From positions 1,556,734-1,620,733 of the forward strand of contig NW_012236530.1 of assembly GCF_000787575.1 (NCBI RefSeq): DNA of 64,000 nt. The letters are read 5' to 3'. Each line of letters starts with the position of its first letter. The stretch's first letter is position 1. The position numbers were made by a program, and so were the translations under genes. The notes beneath the pieces are model-generated. The model was not told the origin of the DNA and made no database searches. It worked only from the letters and a program-made list of their open reading frames with translations. This document shows positions 1 through 11,602 of the stretch, in pieces. Source of the DNA: Acytostelium subglobosum LB1. Lineage: Eukaryota > Evosea > Eumycetozoa > Acytosteliales > Acytosteliaceae.

Positions 1-1
1 T

Positions 2-2329
2 GGATCATCAAACATCAATAATATACATGGACAACACGGACAACAAAGATATTACTCGGCACACACGAATGATGAAGCAGCAACAGTGAAGAAGACAACG
101 ATATTGGATATAAAGAAGAAGTTTGCTAAATCGATACCTATTTCAATGGTGACAGCTTATGACTATTGCAGTGCAAAGGAGGTGGATCGTGCTGCGATTG
201 ACATTACATTGGTGGGCGACTCACTTGGCATGGTGGTGCTCGGCGAAAAGGGCACAACGAACGTCACGATGGACCAGATGGTGCACCACTGCAAGGCCGT
301 GATGCGTGGCACCACCCGTGCATTCGTCGTTGGTGACATGCCCTTTGGCAGCTTCGAGACGTCGCCCCGTGACGCCGTCCAGAACGCCATACGACTGATG
401 AAGGAGGGCGGTGTCGACGCCGTCAAGCTCGAGGGCGGCAAGAAGCACATGGACAAGGTTAAAGAGATTGTCAAGGCTGGCATCCCCGTCATGGGTCATA
501 TTGGATTGACGCCACAGTCGGTCAGCGCATTTGGTGGCTTCAAGCTGCAGGGCAAGACATCGATCGAGGCAATGAACATCATGGAGGACGCACTGGCGCT
601 ACAGGAGGCTGGCTGCTTTGCCATCGTCATCGAGATGGTGCCCGAGCTGGTGGCTGCCAACATCACCCAGCGTCTCTCTGTTCCAACGATTGGCATTGGC
701 GCCGGCGCCGGCACGAGTGGACAGGTGCTGGTCTATCACGACATGCTTGGACTTTATTCAGACTTTGTGACCAAGTTCTGCAAGCAGTACGCCACTCTCT
801 CGCCCACCATCAATGAGGGTCTGAAGAACTTTAAGAAGGAGATTGAGGAGCGCAAGTTCCCTCTGCAACAGCACAGCTTTGCAATGAAGGAGGAGGAGGC
901 CAACAAGTTCATTCAATCACTCAGTGTACAGGATCAACAAAATCAACCAGCAGTCAACAACACCAACAACAACAGCAATAGCAGTACCAGTGATATGGGA
1001 CGTGGAATTGTAAACAATAGTGAGAATATCAGTGCAATGTTGAAGGAGCTGCGACAAAAGGAGAAGGAGATCGAGGAGGCTATCTTGGCCGCGTCAAAGG
1101 CCACCGCTGCTGTATCGGCCACCTCTGCTGCCAGTCGCATTGCAGTGTCACAGGCATCACTCAAGGTTGAACCAGAGCGATACCAACTATCAATGCATGG
1201 TACCAGGAGGCCAAAGATCGTGGTCATTGGAGCTGGTGCCATGGGTAGCTACTTCAGTGCCAAGCTCGCCGCCAAAGACTTTGCCGATGTCTGGATGGTC
1301 TCTGCTTGGAAGTATGTACATTCACTCATTACGATTGATTGATTGATTGAATGATTGATTGATTGCTAACATCATCAACCTAACTATAGGGAGCATGTTG
1401 AGAGGATCAACAAGAATGGATTGAACTTGATCAACTTGGAGGGAAGACCAGAGTCGATTAGAACTGTGAGAGCTACACTTGATGCCTTGGACGTGATCAA
1501 GGATGGCTATCCAGATTTGTGTTTGGTCTTGGTCAAGAGTCATTCAACCAAACAGGCATCGATCACTGCTGCCAAGATGGTTGGTGGCAACCCCAATGCA
1601 ATCGTGTTGACCCTGCAGAATGGCGTTGGAAACAGAGAGGAGATCGAACAGACAATCAGCGAGAAGGGATACAAGAACAAGGTGTGGCAGGGTGTCACGA
1701 GCAATGGTGCCGTCATGGATGGCGCCGGCACAGTCCGCCACACTGGCAGCGGTCTGACATACCTCGCATCACCATCGTTGCCCGATGCACCCGAGGCCAA
1801 CCTCGAGCCACAGACACTGGAGGAGTACCGCGCTCTCCAAGCACTGGGCGCCATCTTCAACGACGCTGGCATCTCGAGTGAGCTGTCCTACGACGTCGAG
1901 AGTCTGGTGTGGAGCAAGGTGGTGGTCAACGCGGCCATCAACCCCCTGTCGGCCGTGCTCGGTGTGCCCAACGGCTACCTGGTCAAGGACGACTACTCCA
2001 AGAACCTGATGAAGAAGATCATCGTCGAGGGAATGGAGGTGTGCAAGGCCAAGGGCATCAAACTGCCCTACGGCGAGGACACCGAGGAGGGCTTCAAGTA
2101 TGTGGCCAACATTGCCGAGCGCACCAGTGCCAACTACTCTAGCATGTTGGTGGACGTCATCAGGGGCCAGCCGACCGAGGTCAACTCGATCAATGGAGTG
2201 ATCGTCAAGGAAGGTGAGCGTCTCGACGTCAACGTCGCCTACAACAAGATGATCATGGAGATGGTACTCAAGTGTCACACATCATCATCCAACCGTTTGG
2301 AATCTGCAAGCATTGGCAAGTTGTTGTAG
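2..2329 (+). CDS. panB-panE: Bifunctional pantothenate synthesis protein: PanB fused to PanE (5' partial)
   Basis: Exons 2..1311 and 1390..2329; the 78-base intron 1312..1389 has a GTATGT donor and TATAG acceptor. The frame is open to the left edge, so the true start is upstream; 749 residues are visible. Residues about 30-300 are ketopantoate hydroxymethyltransferase: metal-binding Asp in VGDSLGMVVLG, the MGHIGLTPQSV block, and the catalytic Glu region VIEMVPELVA. A Q/N/S-rich linker and a short coiled coil (KELRQKEKEIEEA) follow. From about residue 404 comes ketopantoate reductase: Rossmann motif KIVVIGAGAMGSYFS, catalytic Lys in VWSKVVVNAAINPLSAV, substrate loop RGQPTEVNSINGV. Together they would turn alpha-ketoisovalerate into pantoate, for pantothenate and CoA. 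The residues upstream of PanB may be a mitochondrial leader, but the end is missing. The splice restores WKEHVERI in frame. Confidence 0.9.
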
Positions 2330-3105
2330 TGATAGACCATCATCATCATCAATGGACACCAGTCCTTCCTTCCCTTTTTTTTCACCATCATCTCTCTTAG
2401 CCAGTCTACCATGGTCATCATCCATCAATAGGCATCATCTGTACAAACATGTTTATCATCACCGTTGCTTGATATTGTATTGACCATTCAACTACCGATA
2501 CACTGGCAATCACTCAATCACATTCACTCATTCAATCATTCAATCATTCAATCAAACACTACAATCACATCAATAACCTAATATTACATAAACTAATAAA
2601 CCAATATACTTATGAGTGAGTCTTGATTGAGGCCCTACCCTAATACAACAAGCCCTTCTATTGCAACAACACGAACATCCCTTCAAGGTTATGTGGAGGT
2701 CCCGCTGGACCTCACCACAATGTAAAAAAAATCAGTGATGGGTTTTCCAATGCAGTGCATGGGTGCCAATAGTGGGGGTTTGAGCCACTTCTGGGTCCTT
2801 AAGATGAGGGCCAAAAGGGTCCAACCGATAGTTGTTGTTTTGCACCTGTTTCTTAATAATAACCTAAAATTATGTTAAATATGTTGGCTGGAAGTCAACA
2901 ATAGGCGTGTCTCTTTATCATCATCGTCATCATCCTTTCCTCTTCTTCTTCTTCTTTGCCATTTGCTAGATACTCTCTCAATACCAGTCCAATAACTACA
3001 ACAACTTATATATATATATTTATACCTAACTTACTCATCATTTATTCATTCATTCAATCATTCGTTCAAAGATAGACTTCATCACTCACTCATAGACATT
3101 GAATC
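2330..3105. other. Intergenic region between panB-panE and the RhoGEF gene
   Basis: No open frame of note. The first part is the presumed 3' UTR of panB-panE, with CAAT/CATT tetranucleotide runs near 2520-2570. A short hairpin lies at 2693-2718: stem GAGGTCC / GGACCTC, loop CGCT, and a GTG/CAC extension with one bulge. The last 200 bases are T/A-rich leader, including a TATATATA stretch near 3010, and probably hold the promoter of the next gene. Confidence 0.5.
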
Positions 3106-6100
3106 ATGGATTCTAAACAGTTGACCAGTGAACAGTTGCATATAATTGCCAGCTGTGCGACAACTTGGATTGAACAAAGACGTTATACCAAGTTGGGTAT
3201 GTATCCATCACACACTCACTGGTATTATTCCAATCAATGGCTAACTCAATACCCCCCTACTTTAGTATCAATGAATGAGAATAGGGATAAGGTTGCCAAT
3301 GAGGTGTTGGATACTGAGGTGATATATGTTAGGAATCTGGAGATTATGGTACATTCTTATCTGTTGCCACTTAGATGTACTCAACCACCTTTGTTGTCAT
3401 TCAAACATATCAATACGATATTTGGTGTCGTTGAGGATATATTAAAGGTGAACAGGGAGTTGTTGACATCGATCCAACAACACATGGACACTTGGAAGAC
3501 CAACAAGACCCTAGGTGACAGCTTCCTAAAGTTGGCCCCATACCTCAAACTCTACACCCAATACTGCAGCAGCTATGACAAGGCCATCAACAAGTTAAAG
3601 CAAAAGACTGTTGATTCCAAGGACTTTGCTACTTTCCAAAAGGTAAGTCTTGTTGTTGCGCCGATCACATGGTAGATCACGTGTCACTAACAATCAAGTG
3701 TCAATACAGAAAATAAGCCTTGGATGTGGACAGGAGTTATCATCATTGTTGATCATGCCAGTACAGCGCATACCAAGATATAAGATGTTGTTGCAGAACT
3801 TGGTACAGTGCACTCCAGTCGAGTCCAATGACTACAAGGTGTTGGAGAGTGCTCTACAATCAGTGTCAGAGGTGGCCGACCACATCAATGAGACCATCCG
3901 TGAGCGACAAAACACAGACAAGATATTGAGTATCCAGAAGAGGTTCACTGGACATGTTCCAGTAAGTACTTACAACAACCTGAGGTGATCACATCAGTGG
4001 ACTATGTACTGACTTGCTTCACCCCACCTACAGCCATTGTTGTCGCCACTTAGGACATTCATTAGGGAGGGAACTTTGACCAAGGTGTGCAGGAAGGAAT
4101 CAAAGAAGCGTTGGTTCATCTTGTTCAGTGATGCACTGCTCTATGGCACCAAGACAGAGGCTGTTGGTAACCCAATCTACAAGTTCCACAGACTACTACC
4201 ATTGCTCAATTCAAGAGTTGTTGGTGTCGATGACAAGGACTCAAGTATGATCTATCTCTGGAACTATTCCACTCATTCTATCACATACACTAACAATCAA
4301 TCAATCAAACCAAACATATATAGAGTACAAGTTCTCATTCCATTTCATTCATACTACAAAGTCATTCACTGTGTTTGCAGAGAGTGAGGCTGAGAAGCAG
4401 GTCTGGGTGAAGGCCATTGAGAGCCAACTCAAGTTCTTATCCAGGAACGAGGGCTCATTGGCAAGGATGGGCAGACAGTACAGCAGTATGTATTCATTCA
4501 CCTCATTTGATGGTCACATGCTTGGACACTGAACTAACCTCACACGCACGTGGTCATCAATGTATCAGACATGTCCATCGTCAAGAGTGATGATGAATCA
4601 GATATCACAACAGCACCAGTATGGATACCAGATAGCGAGGCGAACCAATGCATGGAGTGTGCTGTCAAGTTCACAGCAATCAGGAGAAGAGTATGTACAT
4701 GCGTCCCATTGATCAATGGGATAGTTCTAGCCCCCACTCCACTCACTCACTCAAACTCCAATCAAACAAAACAGCATCACTGCAGACGATGTGGAAACGT
4801 TGTATGTGGCAAGTGCTCTGATCAGACGTACAAGTTGGACAACCTCAATAAGGAGGCAAGAGTGTGCAAGTCTTGCTATACTTATGTGTCCGTGGTGATG
4901 GCCTCCCGCACTAATAGTGGTTATCTCACATTGTCCAGATCCCCAGGAGCTTCGTCCGAGAATCTGATGAAGGACTTGGCAGCAGCGGGTGAGTCGACCA
5001 AGGCAGTGGCCAAATCAGCAGAGACAACAGAGGCCAAGGACCTGACCTCCAACGCCTCATCAGCATCAATCGATGAGAACAAGAAGGGATCACTGACCAA
5101 CACTCAATCAGCAAGTCTGGTACGATCTCAGGAGTTAAGTCCACCTTCCACCCCACAACCAAGCTCAAGCTCGCCATTGTCAAGCCCTCCAGGCAGCCCA
5201 GTTAGTGCCAACAACAAGTTGTCTTCAACATCTTCAACATCATCTTCATCTTCGGACACACCAACAAAGAGTGATGAGGCCTCAGGTGATGGTGAGATGA
5301 CCACACCAACCAAGCCAGTCTCGAAGGGTCCACCAACTAACTCATTGTTGGCATTCTGTACCAAGGTGCTCCAGGCATCACCAAATGTCGAGCCAGCATC
5401 TGGCAAGAAGGGAACGTTCTCACCAAGGAAGGAGCTCTCGTCGACATCTTTGCTGGGCACCCCACCAAGAAGCGACTCCCCAAGCACAGTCGCCACAGCT
5501 TCCAACGAGCCAGCCACAGTGGTGGAGGCACCAGCACAGCCAACCCCATCCACACTATCATCAACAACATCGCCAGACTCTGAGACAGTGACAGAGACAC
5601 CTGTGATCAAGGTTGATGAACCAGTACAAGCATCAGCACCAATGACACCACCACAACAGGACGATGATGATGATGATGATGATATTGCAAAGCTATCAAT
5701 CAGCAATACGCATGATTGGGACGTTTGTTCTGCTTCCACGACTTGCCCTTCAACCTCGTCATCTTCATCTTCAATCCAAAATATGTCGCTATCTTCCTCA
5801 TCCAACTTCATCTCATTGTCATCATCGACAGCCATTTCCACTGTGATCACTTTGGAAACGACTGTGATTGTTGAAGAACAGTACCAGCCACAGCAGCAGG
5901 CACCAGTGATCAAAGAGGTTGCTGTCACCCCAGACATCTCTGTGACCATCGAAGCCCCACCTGCTGAGACTCCAGCGCCCCACCACGAACAGCCATCAAC
6001 ATCCACTTCTTCAATCGTTCCATCAACCGAACCACTTAAAACTGCCGCATCCATCGATGTTGCCGTAGACACAAACTCAAACTCAAACGCAATCTCAAAC

Positions 6101-6301
6101 TCAAACACCAACACTCCAGGCTCTCCGAGCGCATCAAACAAGACACTTCCAACGCCACCACCCAAGCCACCCACGAGGAAGCCACTGCCTCCCCTGCCAG
6201 CCCCGCCAGTCAACGGTCCACCAAGACGCAAGCCTCCTACCCCCACCCAGCTAGCGGCTGCTACCACCACTGCAGTAACGTCACCAGACACCTCATTGTA
6301 A
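3106..6301 (+). CDS. RhoGEF with DH, PH and FYVE domains (FGD-like)
   Basis: Seven exons: 3106..3196, 3266..3642, 3710..3961, 4034..4244, 4324..4485, 4569..4690, 4775..6301 (913 residues). The DH domain (about 40-225) begins around NRDKVANEVLDTEVIYVRNL and contains LIMPVQRIPRYKMLLQNL, the most conserved DH helix. The PH domain (about 255-360) has GTLTKVCRKESKKRWFILFS and ends at the invariant Trp of EKQVWVKAI. The FYVE finger (about 385-455) has the WIPD motif, CMEC, and, across the last intron, RRRHHCRRCG, then VCGKCS and RVCKSCY, so PI3P binding should be intact. The C-terminal half is low-complexity S/T/P with an Asp run and ends in PxxP-rich sequence that could bind SH3 domains. Expected role: guanine nucleotide exchange on a Rho/Rac GTPase at endosomal membranes, by family. 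A piece of the tail is copied at 8580-9107. Confidence 0.88.
5053..5212 (+). repeat. Donor segment of a local duplication (RhoGEF tail)
   Basis: This piece of the last RhoGEF exon recurs in the same orientation at 8580-8739 with about seven mismatches by eye. A second shared piece, 25 identical bases in the 3' UTR at 6369-6393, recurs at 9062-9086. The order matches a duplicated gene tail with internal loss or replacement. Confidence 0.85.
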
Positions 6302-6506
6302 GATCAATCAGGAAGACCCCTTTGTTTTGAAGACCCTCCGTCTCCTCCTCCTCCCTCCACCTCACACTAATCATTGTACCTTTATCAAATATAAACAAAG
6401 TTATTTATTGAATACGTCTCATTTCTTATTTCCTGACCTTTATATATTTAAAGTAGATAATGTAGTTAGTATAAACTCTGAGCTCAGCATTTAAAAGATA
6501 TATTCA

Positions 6507-8553
6507 CTAACTTACCCATCCAGTGTGAATGGTCATCAAGGTGCCTGATTCGGTTGCAGTTGTGGAGTCCAATGTGAAGCAGTACTTTCCAGTGGCATCC
6601 AGGGGGTTGTTGGCAAGAGTTGCTGAGGTACCAATGATGGTGGGCTTATATACGCCGGAGGGATCATTCATCTGGACGCAGTACTTGACATTTCCTGCTA
6701 GATTGGTGAATTTGAATGCATCATTGACCAATGCGGTATCTGTCTTGGCAGTTCTAATCACGACATCACCAGCGTCCGAATTGATGACCGAAACATCAAT
6801 GCCATTGATTCTGAACTCTGCTGCATCGTTCTGATTGGAGCCATCATTGTTGGCATCAAAGAATGCATAGCCACGAAGATCAATTGGTTTCAGGGCAACC
6901 CATCCACTGTGGATGATCATCAAGGTGTTGGCAAACTCAGTTGCTGTGGTGGAGTCTAATGTGAAGCAGTACATTCCATCGGCATCAAGAGGGTTGTTCG
7001 GATTGGTCGTTGATGTGCCAATGATGGTGGGCTTGTAGGTACCGGAGGGATCGGTCATCTTGATGCAGTACTTTCCAGATGGGAGATTTCGGTATATGAA
7101 TGCATCATTGGACTGGGTGATCACGGTCTTGCCAGATCGAATCACAACACCACCATTATCCTCAGAAGTTAGCTGGACATCAATGTCCTTGATTCTGAAC
7201 TCATCTGGTGTGTTCTCATTGGTGCCATTATTGTTGGCATCATAGAATGCATAGCCACGCAAAGTCAAAGGTGTCTTGGCAACCCATCCACTGTGGATGG
7301 TCATCAAGGTGTTGCCAGCCTCAGTGGCGGTAGAACTATCTAGAGTGAAGCAGTACTGTCCATCGGCATCCTGGCTGTTGGACGAACCCTTGGGACCTGG
7401 AATGTAAACACCTGATGGATCGCTCATCTTGATGCAGTAGTCACCTCCAGCAAGGTTATCAAAGCGGAATGCATCGTTGACCTTGGCAGTGTCCGTTGTT
7501 CCACTGCGAATGATCTCTCCATCCTTCAAAAGATCAACGTTGATTCCATTGATCCTGTACTGCTCTGCTGTATTCTCATTGTTTCCATTCTGTTTGTTGA
7601 TGGCGATGGTAATGATGATGAGAGGGAGTATGTTAGAATATGATGTGGACCATTCATATCTAAATCAATCACATACCTTGTTGACATCAAAGAATGGATA
7701 ACCGCGAATGGCTAGTAGTTGGGCAGGGACCTGGTTTCATTGATTGACAGGCCGAGGGTTAGACGATGGCCTATATACCATATATTTGTATGTAGAGTAC
7801 TTACGAATCCGGAATGAATGGTCATCAAGGTGTTGGCAAACTCAGTTGCAGTGGTGGAGTCCAATGTGAAGCAGTACTTTCCATCGGCATCAAGTTGGTT
7901 GTTGGGACTGGTGGTCGAGGTGCCAATTGGAGCAGGCTTGTATCTTCCAGTGGGATCAGTCATCTTGATGCAGTACTGGCCCGTTGGGAGATCTGTGAAT
8001 TTGAATGCATCATTGAGCTTGCTAGTATCAGTCTTGCCGGTGGCTACCACGGCATTGTTATCAACATTGGTGAGTTCAACATCAATGTCCTTGATTCTGT
8101 ACTCTGCTGGTGTGTTCTGATTGGTTCCATCATTGTTGTCATCAAAGAATGCATAGCCACGCACTTGCATTGGTGACCTGGCCACCCATCCAGTGTGCAC
8201 GGTCATCAAGGTGCCAGCTGAATCAGTGGCAGTGGTACTGTCCAAAGTGAAACAGTACTCTCCTTCGGCATTCACCTGATTGTTTGCTCCTGTTGTACCG
8301 GTGGGGCCTGGAGTGTAAACACCTGATGGATCGCTCACCTTGATGCAATAGTCACCTTCGGCAAGGCCATCAAAGCTGAATGCCTCGTTGACCTTTGAGG
8401 TGTCTGTGGTTGCAGAGTTAATGACAGCACCATCTTTCAAAAGATCAACTTTGATTCCATTGATCCTAACTCGGCTGGGGTATTGCTATTAGTACCGTCC
8501 TTGTTGGCATCATAGAATGCATATCCACGAATCTTGTACTCCTTGGCAGCGAC
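6507..8553 (-). pseudogene. Colossin-type SdrD/Cna-B repeat exons, truncated at both ends
   Basis: Exons, in gene order: 7805..8553, 7677..7730, 6516..7589, with good splice signals at 7731/7804 and 7590/7676. They encode five tandem repeats of about 115 residues with the signature RGYAFFDANNDGTNQN, an acidic Asp-rich loop typical of SdrD B-like domains, then YCIKMTDPSG, YCFTLDSTTATE and TLMTIHSGW. Such repeats build the large secreted colossins of dictyostelids. There is no start codon or signal peptide. The block opens directly after an acceptor (TATTAG at 8554-8559) and ends directly at a GTAAGT donor (6510-6515), with read-through to a stop. Near 8470 one base is missing relative to the other repeats (GAG-TT-AGG where GAG-TTC-AGG or GAG-TAC-AGG is expected), shifting the frame. 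It therefore looks like a stranded internal exon block. A fragmented assembly of a real colossin gene is the alternative. Confidence 0.75.
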
Positions 8554-8579
8554 CTAATATATTAATTGATTGATTGATT

Positions 8580-9107
8580 CGCCTCATCAGCATCAATCGA
8601 TGAGAACAAGAAGGGATCACTGACCAGCACTCAATTAGCAAGTCTGGTACGATCTCAGGAGTTAAGTCCACCCTCCACCCCACAACCAAGCTCAAGCTCG
8701 CCATTGTCAAGTCCTCCAGGCAGTCCCATCAGTGCCAAGGGAAATGAACTTAGAGAACATGCACCGATCGCATCGGCCATCACCACCAACACATGCATCG
8801 TCCATCTTGATCTCTCTGATTGCAGTTTCTCGCCCTTTGGCGTGGCGTCCAATGGAGAACGTGATCAAATCTACAACGCGCTGGCCATCAGCAACACCGT
8901 TCAGAATCTGCAGTCACCATTCCAGATAGGTATACGAAACATGGTGTCATTGATAAGGTTTAACAACTACGTTTGGATCGACAATAAATGGAGCGTTCTA
9001 CAGTATGTGACCTTTCGTCGTCCTTGATGATGGGTGCCCATTAATGTCAAGCTTCACATTCAATCATTGTACCTTTATCAAATATATGTTATTTAATGAA
9101 TGCGTAG
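8580..9107 (+). pseudogene. Duplicated RhoGEF tail joined to leucine-rich-repeat-like sequence
   Basis: Bases 8580-8739 copy RhoGEF residues from ASSASIDENKKG through SSPPGSP at about 95% identity by eye, and the frame is still open. The frame then runs, without a stop, into sequence not found in the RhoGEF: NELREHAPIASAI, then CIVHLDLSDCSF, then DQIYNALAISNTVQNL, which has the spacing of an RNI-like leucine-rich repeat. It stops at 9027. At 9062-9086 the RhoGEF 3' UTR sequence returns. The left edge falls in an ATTG microsatellite. No start codon or upstream domains exist, so I call it a chimeric gene fragment. Confidence 0.7.
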
Positions 9108-9119
9108 TATTGTAAACAA

Positions 9120-10205
9120 TCACACACTCAGCTTCCTCTTGATAATGTTCTTTTTGTTGTCCTCGGGAAGAGGTGAACATGTAGGAACATAATATGGAAC
9201 ATCCAATGAGGGTGTGACTGAGTTGGTGGAGGTGAAGTATGGGTTGTATGTTGGATAATCTTGATAAGTTGGTACTAGCGTCCAACATGGATTGTTGATG
9301 GTATAGCTTGGTACCATAATGGTTGTTGATGTTGGAATGAATGATAGAGAAGATGTTGATAATGAAGTGGAAGTAGTATTCAGATGATGATGTGACATTA
9401 GGTCAGGAGTAAATTGTAGTCCAAATTCATATGATTGGATGGGTGAGTGTGTGGGAGTGACATCACATGAAAGTTGGGGGTGGTAGTTTGTGTTTGCGTT
9501 CAAGTTTGATATTGAGTTTGAGATGGAGTTTGAGATGGATGGTACCTCTTCTACTTTACACTTTATCCATGTTTGTTGTTGTTGAGGTGGTTGTAGTTGT
9601 TGTAGTAGTTGTGAGTAGTTCTCAAGGTTGGATATTTGTTGTTGACATTGTTGTTGGATAGCTATCGATTGCATTGATGGGGTGGGCGAAGTTGTGGATG
9701 GTTGATTGAATGGATGGGAGAATTCCAAACCATTTGGAGACATTGGAGGCGATGGAATTGGACTGGTATTTACACTTCTTGATGGTTGTTGGATATGGTT
9801 TGTCTTTATCTTCTTATTATACCTGGAATGATGGATAAAATAGGAATCATACTTTATATGTTTGAAAATAAAAATTAATTATATATATATATATATTAAT
9901 ATTAAATTATTACTTACATGGTCCTCGGTGTAAGTCTGGGTCATTTGATCTTTGAGTGGCAATGATTGATTGAGAATGAAGTCAGACATATTTCCACTTT
10001 GGTATTGGTACTTTGTAACTGGTACTTTGTTGCCAGAGTCATCTGTCTTGGGCTTGGTACAAACAAGGACATAAACACCGACATCACATAGTTTACTCAA
10101 CTCAATTGCCTTCTTAACTAGGCCACTCTTCCTCTTATTGAAAGTTATTTGACGATTCTTATCATCTTCAATTGGTATATTTATATCTATTTTCTTTCTA
10201 CCCAT
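9120..10205 (-). CDS. MADS-box transcription factor
   Basis: Exon 1 is 9918..10205; exon 2 is 9120..about 9812 (326 residues if joined so). The N-terminal MADS domain reads MGRKKIDINIPIEDDKNRQI, then TFNKRKSGLVKKAIELSKLC. It has the DNA-binding Arg/Lys and the RKxGLxKKAxELSxLC core, closer to the SRF/MEF2 class than to plant types. The rest is Q/S/T/P-rich, as in activation domains, and ends with a basic KKNIIKRKLSV patch. The donor is a clean GTAAGT, but the usual-looking acceptor (CCAG) would give an in-frame stop at once. Keeping exon 2 in frame needs the AAG acceptor nine bases later. Which dictyostelid paralogue this is (srfA/B/C or mef2A) cannot be told by eye. Confidence 0.85.
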
Positions 10206-11602
10206 AATTATTATTAATATATATAATGGTTGAGTTTGATTGATTGATTGATTGAGTTAGTGAGTGAGTGATCTAATAATTAATTGTGTTTGTAATAAGT
10301 TGATTGATGTGATTGGGATTGGAATTTTGAGATGAGGGGATCGATGGATTGATGGATGGATGGATGGTTGATTGATTGATTGATTGATGGAGTGTGGTCC
10401 ACTAGTCAGTCAGTCCACTCTGGAAACTAAGCTGATCAGAGACGCCCTTTGGAAATGAATGACCTTTTCCAAGATATACTAACACACACACAACACTTAC
10501 TTCCATCACATCTCATAAATAATGGGTTAAAGTGTGGGGCACAGTAATCAGTATGATCATTGGATGTGTGTGTGATTGTTTGTGTGTGGAGAGTGGACAT
10601 TCAATCACGTGCTAGTGAGCAAGTAAGTTAGTATTGTTGCTGTGTTGACAACACAACAATGATCATACTACTGAGTTATGCGCGCTAGTTGGTTGGCTGG
10701 CTGACGACTATCCATAAGTTGAATGTACAAAGTGTGTGTTTCATGGTGTGTTTGTATCCAGCCGGACCCAAGCTCCACACCCCATAAGTTCATAGTATTT
10801 AACCGGTTGTTGATGCCAATGACCACTACTGATCATATTGATATACCTCTCTTTGTGATGAGCAAACACTAAGCAGTAACTGGATCTCAAAAATAGTGTG
10901 GTCAGTGTCGTTCCAAACACCAACCATCACTAACTCAAACACACACATTGCAATCAATAGGCCCACTTGCCACATTCAACACAATACCAGGTATTGGCAT
11001 TGTCGGCCAATGATTGCATTGTTGGGTGTGTGGATGTGTTGGTGGATGGATGGAAGTTAGACTCGTGTGGTGGTGAGTGCATTGCCCATTATTAAGTTGA
11101 TGATTATTGAGATTGATCCAATCAATCACCTCTATTTACAATACTCACTTGCTTCTATGGTGATGTTGATTGTTGATGTTGATGGAGAACTGTCTGAGTG
11201 TTGGTGGTTTGTCATCACTGTTGGAATACTCTACTCTTGTTGAATCTAATAATTGATTAACTGATCGATTCCATTATTATTTGATTGTATTTATTGTGTC
11301 CAATTGAGTGAGTGAGTGATAGAGTAGTATTCATCATGGACTACTACTACAACAACAAAGATACTATCTGTCATGTGATCATGCTAACGCCAAAGACAAG
11401 TCCTCACTCTTTGAGGAAAGGTGACTCGTCATGATAGTTTTTTTAATTTTGCAAAAAGTGGTGCATCTGACTCATTCAAGTTGTTGTGAACAACACAACT
11501 TCAAACAAATAATCGAACAAAGTTGACAACTACTTGCTTGCACTACACATCCTACAACTTATTAAATATTTATACATATAATATAGAGATAGAGTTGAAG
11601 TA
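10206..11602. other. Divergent promoter region, MADS-box / CWH43-like
   Basis: About 1.4 kb between two divergent start codons. It holds several GATT/ATTG and GATG tetranucleotide runs (10233-10260, 10340-10390), CA/TG-rich stretches, and AT-rich leaders next to both genes. I see no convincing open frame or RNA gene. Confidence 0.5.

Noticed and set aside
2693-2718. Hairpin as a small RNA gene
   Set aside because: Stem is only seven to ten pairs and there is no second feature; kept as a note in the intergenic entry.
5128-6291. 387-codon frame on the minus strand of the RhoGEF tail
   Set aside because: Shadow of low-complexity Ser/Thr/Pro codons; no start context and the plus-strand gene is clear.
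10770-10800. CCCCATAAG resembling the upstream element of dictyostelid small RNA genes
   Set aside because: I am unsure of the exact consensus and see no paired-end small RNA downstream; a covariance search would be needed.
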